This document shows positions 60,929 through 64,000 of a DNA stretch of 64,000 bases, in pieces. Below the pieces are notes generated by a model. It was not told the DNA's origin and ran no database searches. It was given only the letters and a program-made list of their open reading frames with translations. Origin of the DNA: Toxoplasma gondii ME49 (Eukaryota; Apicomplexa; Conoidasida; Eucoccidiorida; Sarcocystidae); contig NC_031479.1 in the NCBI RefSeq assembly GCF_000006565.2, forward strand, positions 5,764,885 to 5,828,884. Reading direction: 5' to 3'. The stretch's first letter is position 1, and every line of letters begins with the position of its first letter. The translations under genes were made by a program, and so were the position numbers.

Positions 60929-63900
60929 CTACTGCCCGTCGCCGGTCGGCGGCTTCTGTTTTTCATCCGCCGTCTTCACTCCAGAAGGAACACCCTCTCC
61001 AACTTCCTTGGGTTGTGCAGGGACACAAGAATTCGCGCTGAGATGTAACGTCCGCCTGACGAGTTCCCAGCACTGTTGCTGCTGTGGCTGCTGTAACTGG
61101 CGGGCGTCAAGCCTGGAAGCCGACGGCGGAGGAGGCGGCTGGGACATATGGCGTAGAAAGGTCCGCGCCACGCTTATCTTCACAACAACAGCACAAACAC
61201 ACAACCCCCGATTACCCTTACTCATCATTTGCAGTGCTGTCACACGGAACCCCGCTGCAACATACCCCACCGAATTCAATACCGCCCCAAGTGTTTTGGC
61301 AAACAGTATATATAGCTTTTCTCGCGAATCGTGGCTACATATTTCGCACACTTCTGTAGGACAACAGTGAAGCCCGTTATGGCTCATACACTTCGAGTTT
61401 TACCACCCGGCAGCCGCATAAATAAAACCCCCCTCTTACCGCGGTTTCCGTATTCAAGGCAAGATGGGCGTTGTCGAGGTGCTTGAGAATCCAGGGAGGC
61501 AGTTTACTTCGTTTGTCGATGCGACTGTACCGTGCGTCCGCAAATATCATCAGCCCGTAATCATTTTTGCTTCGAATGACACGTCCGACACATTGAGCAG
61601 CCTGAGGACAGTGGACCACCCGACACTGCGACAGTCCTCCAGACACCGCCGTCTGAAACGCCATCCACTGTTCCTCACTAAAGAAGACGAAAAAGGAAAT
61701 GATTGCATGGTATACTGCATTCGCGCTCACCAACCACAATGCACCACACTAGTCAAGCATTATGTCTGCAAGAACACACCATTTAAGCGTACCTGTCGCA
61801 TAGCGTCGAACGTGAGGAACTCATTGTCGGGAATTTGGTAATGCTCCTGCATTAGCATCGCACAGAACACACCAAAAACAACGCCTCTACGTAGCCCCAA
61901 AGGTTCTCTCGGCAATGGTGTGGCACCCTGTGGATTTGAGGGGGTCACAGAAAACAGAGAAGACCTGAGAGTGGTGATGCCTCTGGTTCTCAGACACAGT
62001 GTTGAAACATAATTAATCACTGGACGTGTAGCGAGTGTCCCTATCCTTGCCCATGGTCTCAAGGGGTGAAGCAAAGACTCTGCGATTCTGTTTGCTTCGA
62101 CGTGCCTACCGAAGGGCCTTGGCCCTCCGTTCCACAATACCGATACGTGCTAAAAGTGAAAAGGGTGGTAAACGTAAAGACGAACCTTTCGACAGTTCTT
62201 ACTCTTATGAAGTCGAGCCGTGCTTTGAGAACCCGAGACAGTGTGTACTGAAAGGGGACGCCGAAGAGCACCACACATCGCCCGAAGTGTCGATCGAAGT
62301 CAATGCCCTCAGCCACTTTGCCTCTGTTTGCCGCAAATAAAAACAACAACGCATGCGTCATAAGTCACGTCGAAGCAGTGTAGATAATAATCCACTTTAC
62401 GTTCAACCTCTAAAGGACATGACGGTCATAGGGTACGCCGGGGACAGGTCAGATCATGTCGGGAAGGGTATCCAAGAAACAAAGTGACTTTCACCCCCTG
62501 CAGCAACTGAGAAATTGAGAAGTTCCTGCATGCTTGGAAAACCACACAATGACAGACTCCGTTTTCTGTCCAAAAGATATCGCGATATCTTTTAGGCACC
62601 CCAAAACACAGAAATCAATATGTCGCGCGTCTTGTGTAGTTTTGCATATCTTCTACATCCATTTGAATGGCGCGAGTAATCCCGCAAGTATAGTCACCGC
62701 GCTTAAAGTTGCCTTTTTCCTTCCTATGTTAAGGACGGAAGCTCAACGCCCACCATACTTAGGCAAGATAACATGTTATACAGAGAGCCGTTTTATTGTG
62801 CCATCAGATACGCAGTATCCTCCAAGCCAAAGTCCTAAACATGGTACTGAAGAAAGGAAGTTTGCGGCGACTGTAGCTCCTCGGCAAATACATTGAGTAC
62901 AATGATGCCTAGCGTGTATGTGAAGAACCAACACTGTATACGCGCCACGAAAATAGAACTCTGTGTTTGGGACATGAACGTCGAAAAACGTCTTGCCTGG
63001 CGATTGAGAAGAAAACGGCACCTCGGCCGCACTCGCACGCGCGCCGGAAGTTATGAAGCGCGAGTGTCGTTGCTACCACGTCTTTGGTCTCAATGAAAAT
63101 CAGCTTGTAATCAAGGACCTGCGCCAGAACTCCGCTGTGATACCTGCGAGGAGATTGAATCCTTTCGTCACGAAGGATGATGTGAACTGCAAGCGAAACT
63201 TTTCCTTGGCAAATGTACGGAACCAGACGGACCTGCACAAGCTGACAGTGTTCATCGGTTCACCGCCGTTCACTGCGGCTGTTAAAATATGAAGAAACCT
63301 ATTCTACAGTTGGAGGACATTTTATTTTGACTAATGGAGTACATCGGCTTATATTCGAAGAGTGGAGTGCCACGATAAAGACCCCCCAGTGAGTACCCGT
63401 GCAAAGACTACCGACAAAAAACAGATCCCGACAGCCAGAAAAGCACTGCTCGGTAGATGTGTGTGAAACAAAGTCGACGTTCAACTTGGAAATTGCTCAT
63501 AAAAAGGCTGACAATCGAGAAGGAAGTGTGGAAAAAGCGAATGCAAAAAGACAGAGATTTCCATCGCGTCTCACAGTTCGCTGCCTGCCATTCCTGCTTC
63601 GGTAAACACTCCGAACAGACCTGTAATGTTAATCCATGCCTGATCTGTCCCTGGCAACAACAAACGTACCACCGGACGTCTGCCCGACTCCCCAGTTTGT
63701 CACCGACAGTGGCTTTCGTGACGACCGTGTTGAGAACTTTACGTGGGTGGAGTGGAAAAGGCTCCCCGTTTCTCAGTGATTTCTTCTAGAAAAGAAGGAA
63801 ACGGACGTGTGCGGCCTGCTCGCTGAGAGGAAGAGCATACGGCATATCTTTTCACCTGGAAATTCTTACCAGCTGGAGAGCACAGACTCCATGTACGAGT

Positions 63901-64000
63901 ACGAGGTGAAGAAACAAACGAGGCCGTCGGGAACGTGCTTGCAGAGATCTATCAAAAGATTGCTGTAGTTCCTTAGAACGTTCATGTCATGGCGATATTC
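60929..64000 (-). CDS. ERCC2: TFIIH DNA helicase XPD/ERCC2 (3' part; 5' end outside window)
   Basis: Fe-S cluster 5'-3' DNA helicase of TFIIH, used in nucleotide excision repair and transcription initiation. Only the second helicase domain is inside the window. Exons: beyond 64000 to 63870, 63143-62997, 62323-62203, 61846-61793, 61601-61440 and 61177-60929, all phase-consistent. Diagnostic blocks are [29 protein letters not shown], the motif V region [45 protein letters not shown], and motif [22 protein letters not shown]. After FLRHMSQ the last exon departs from the family with a Pro run, a Gln-rich stretch ([10 protein letters not shown]) and a polar tail ending GDGQ. The intron after 62997 appears to use a GC donor. 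The gene's N-terminal Fe-S domain should lie to the right of the window. Confidence 0.95.
62324..62996 (-). other. GC-AG intron in XPD
   Basis: Reading the minus strand, the exon ends ATCGCCAG and the intron begins GCAAGA, ending AACAG. The junction yields [13 protein letters not shown], which is required by the family. There is no GT nearby in the right phase, so the donor is a GC of the known AG|GCAAG class. Confidence 0.75.

Overview
This window looks like nuclear DNA of a tissue-cyst coccidian, Toxoplasma gondii or a close relative (Hammondia, Neospora). Evidence: about 50% GC; genes broken into many short exons with GT-AG introns; recurrent GCATGC palindromes; AT microsatellites confined to introns and spacers; coding sequence rich in Ser, Arg and Lys insertions; and a CPW-WPC surface-protein gene, a family typical of Apicomplexa. 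All gene models were built by hand from open frames, splice sites, exon phase and remembered family sequences; no alignment was run.

Layout, left to right: a leucine-rich-repeat protein gene (+, 0.8-2.1 kb); the selenocysteine-specific elongation factor EEFSEC (-, 2.7-10.5 kb, nine exons); head-to-head with it a DHX33-type DEAH RNA helicase (+, 11.6-16.6 kb, ten exons); a decayed gene for a secreted protein with a concanavalin/laminin-G-like end (+, 17.5-19.0 kb); choline-phosphate cytidylyltransferase (-, 19.9-22.0 kb); two plus-strand genes of unknown function (23.6-27.2 and 28.5-29.5 kb); mitochondrial ribosomal protein mL53 (+, 30.3-31.7 kb); the cytosolic Fe-S assembly protein CIAPIN1/DRE2 (-, 32.7-36.3 kb); a large seven-transmembrane protein of the lung-7TM/GOST group (+, 37.6-47.2 kb); RACK1 (-, 51.4-55.0 kb); a CPW-WPC repeat protein (-, 57.2-59.6 kb); and the 3' half of the TFIIH helicase XPD/ERCC2 (-, 60.9 kb to the window edge).

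The genes form several divergent pairs with short shared upstream regions (EEFSEC/DHX33, CCT/unknown, CIAPIN1/GOST) and convergent pairs (LRR/EEFSEC, mL53/CIAPIN1, GOST/RACK1). There is no operon logic. Functions are mostly housekeeping: Sec decoding, ribosome or rRNA biology (DHX33, mL53, RACK1), phosphatidylcholine synthesis, Fe-S assembly, DNA repair and transcription. XPD is itself an Fe-S enzyme and so a likely downstream beneficiary of CIAPIN1, but their shared location is probably chance.

Points deserving a second look: the CPW-WPC gene, which is almost invisible as open frames and contains an 11-nt microexon; the multiply broken secreted-protein gene; a probable GC-AG intron in XPD; diverged repeats inside RACK1 intron 1; strand-biased polypurine introns in the seven-TM gene; and two phase-consistent genes of unknown family.
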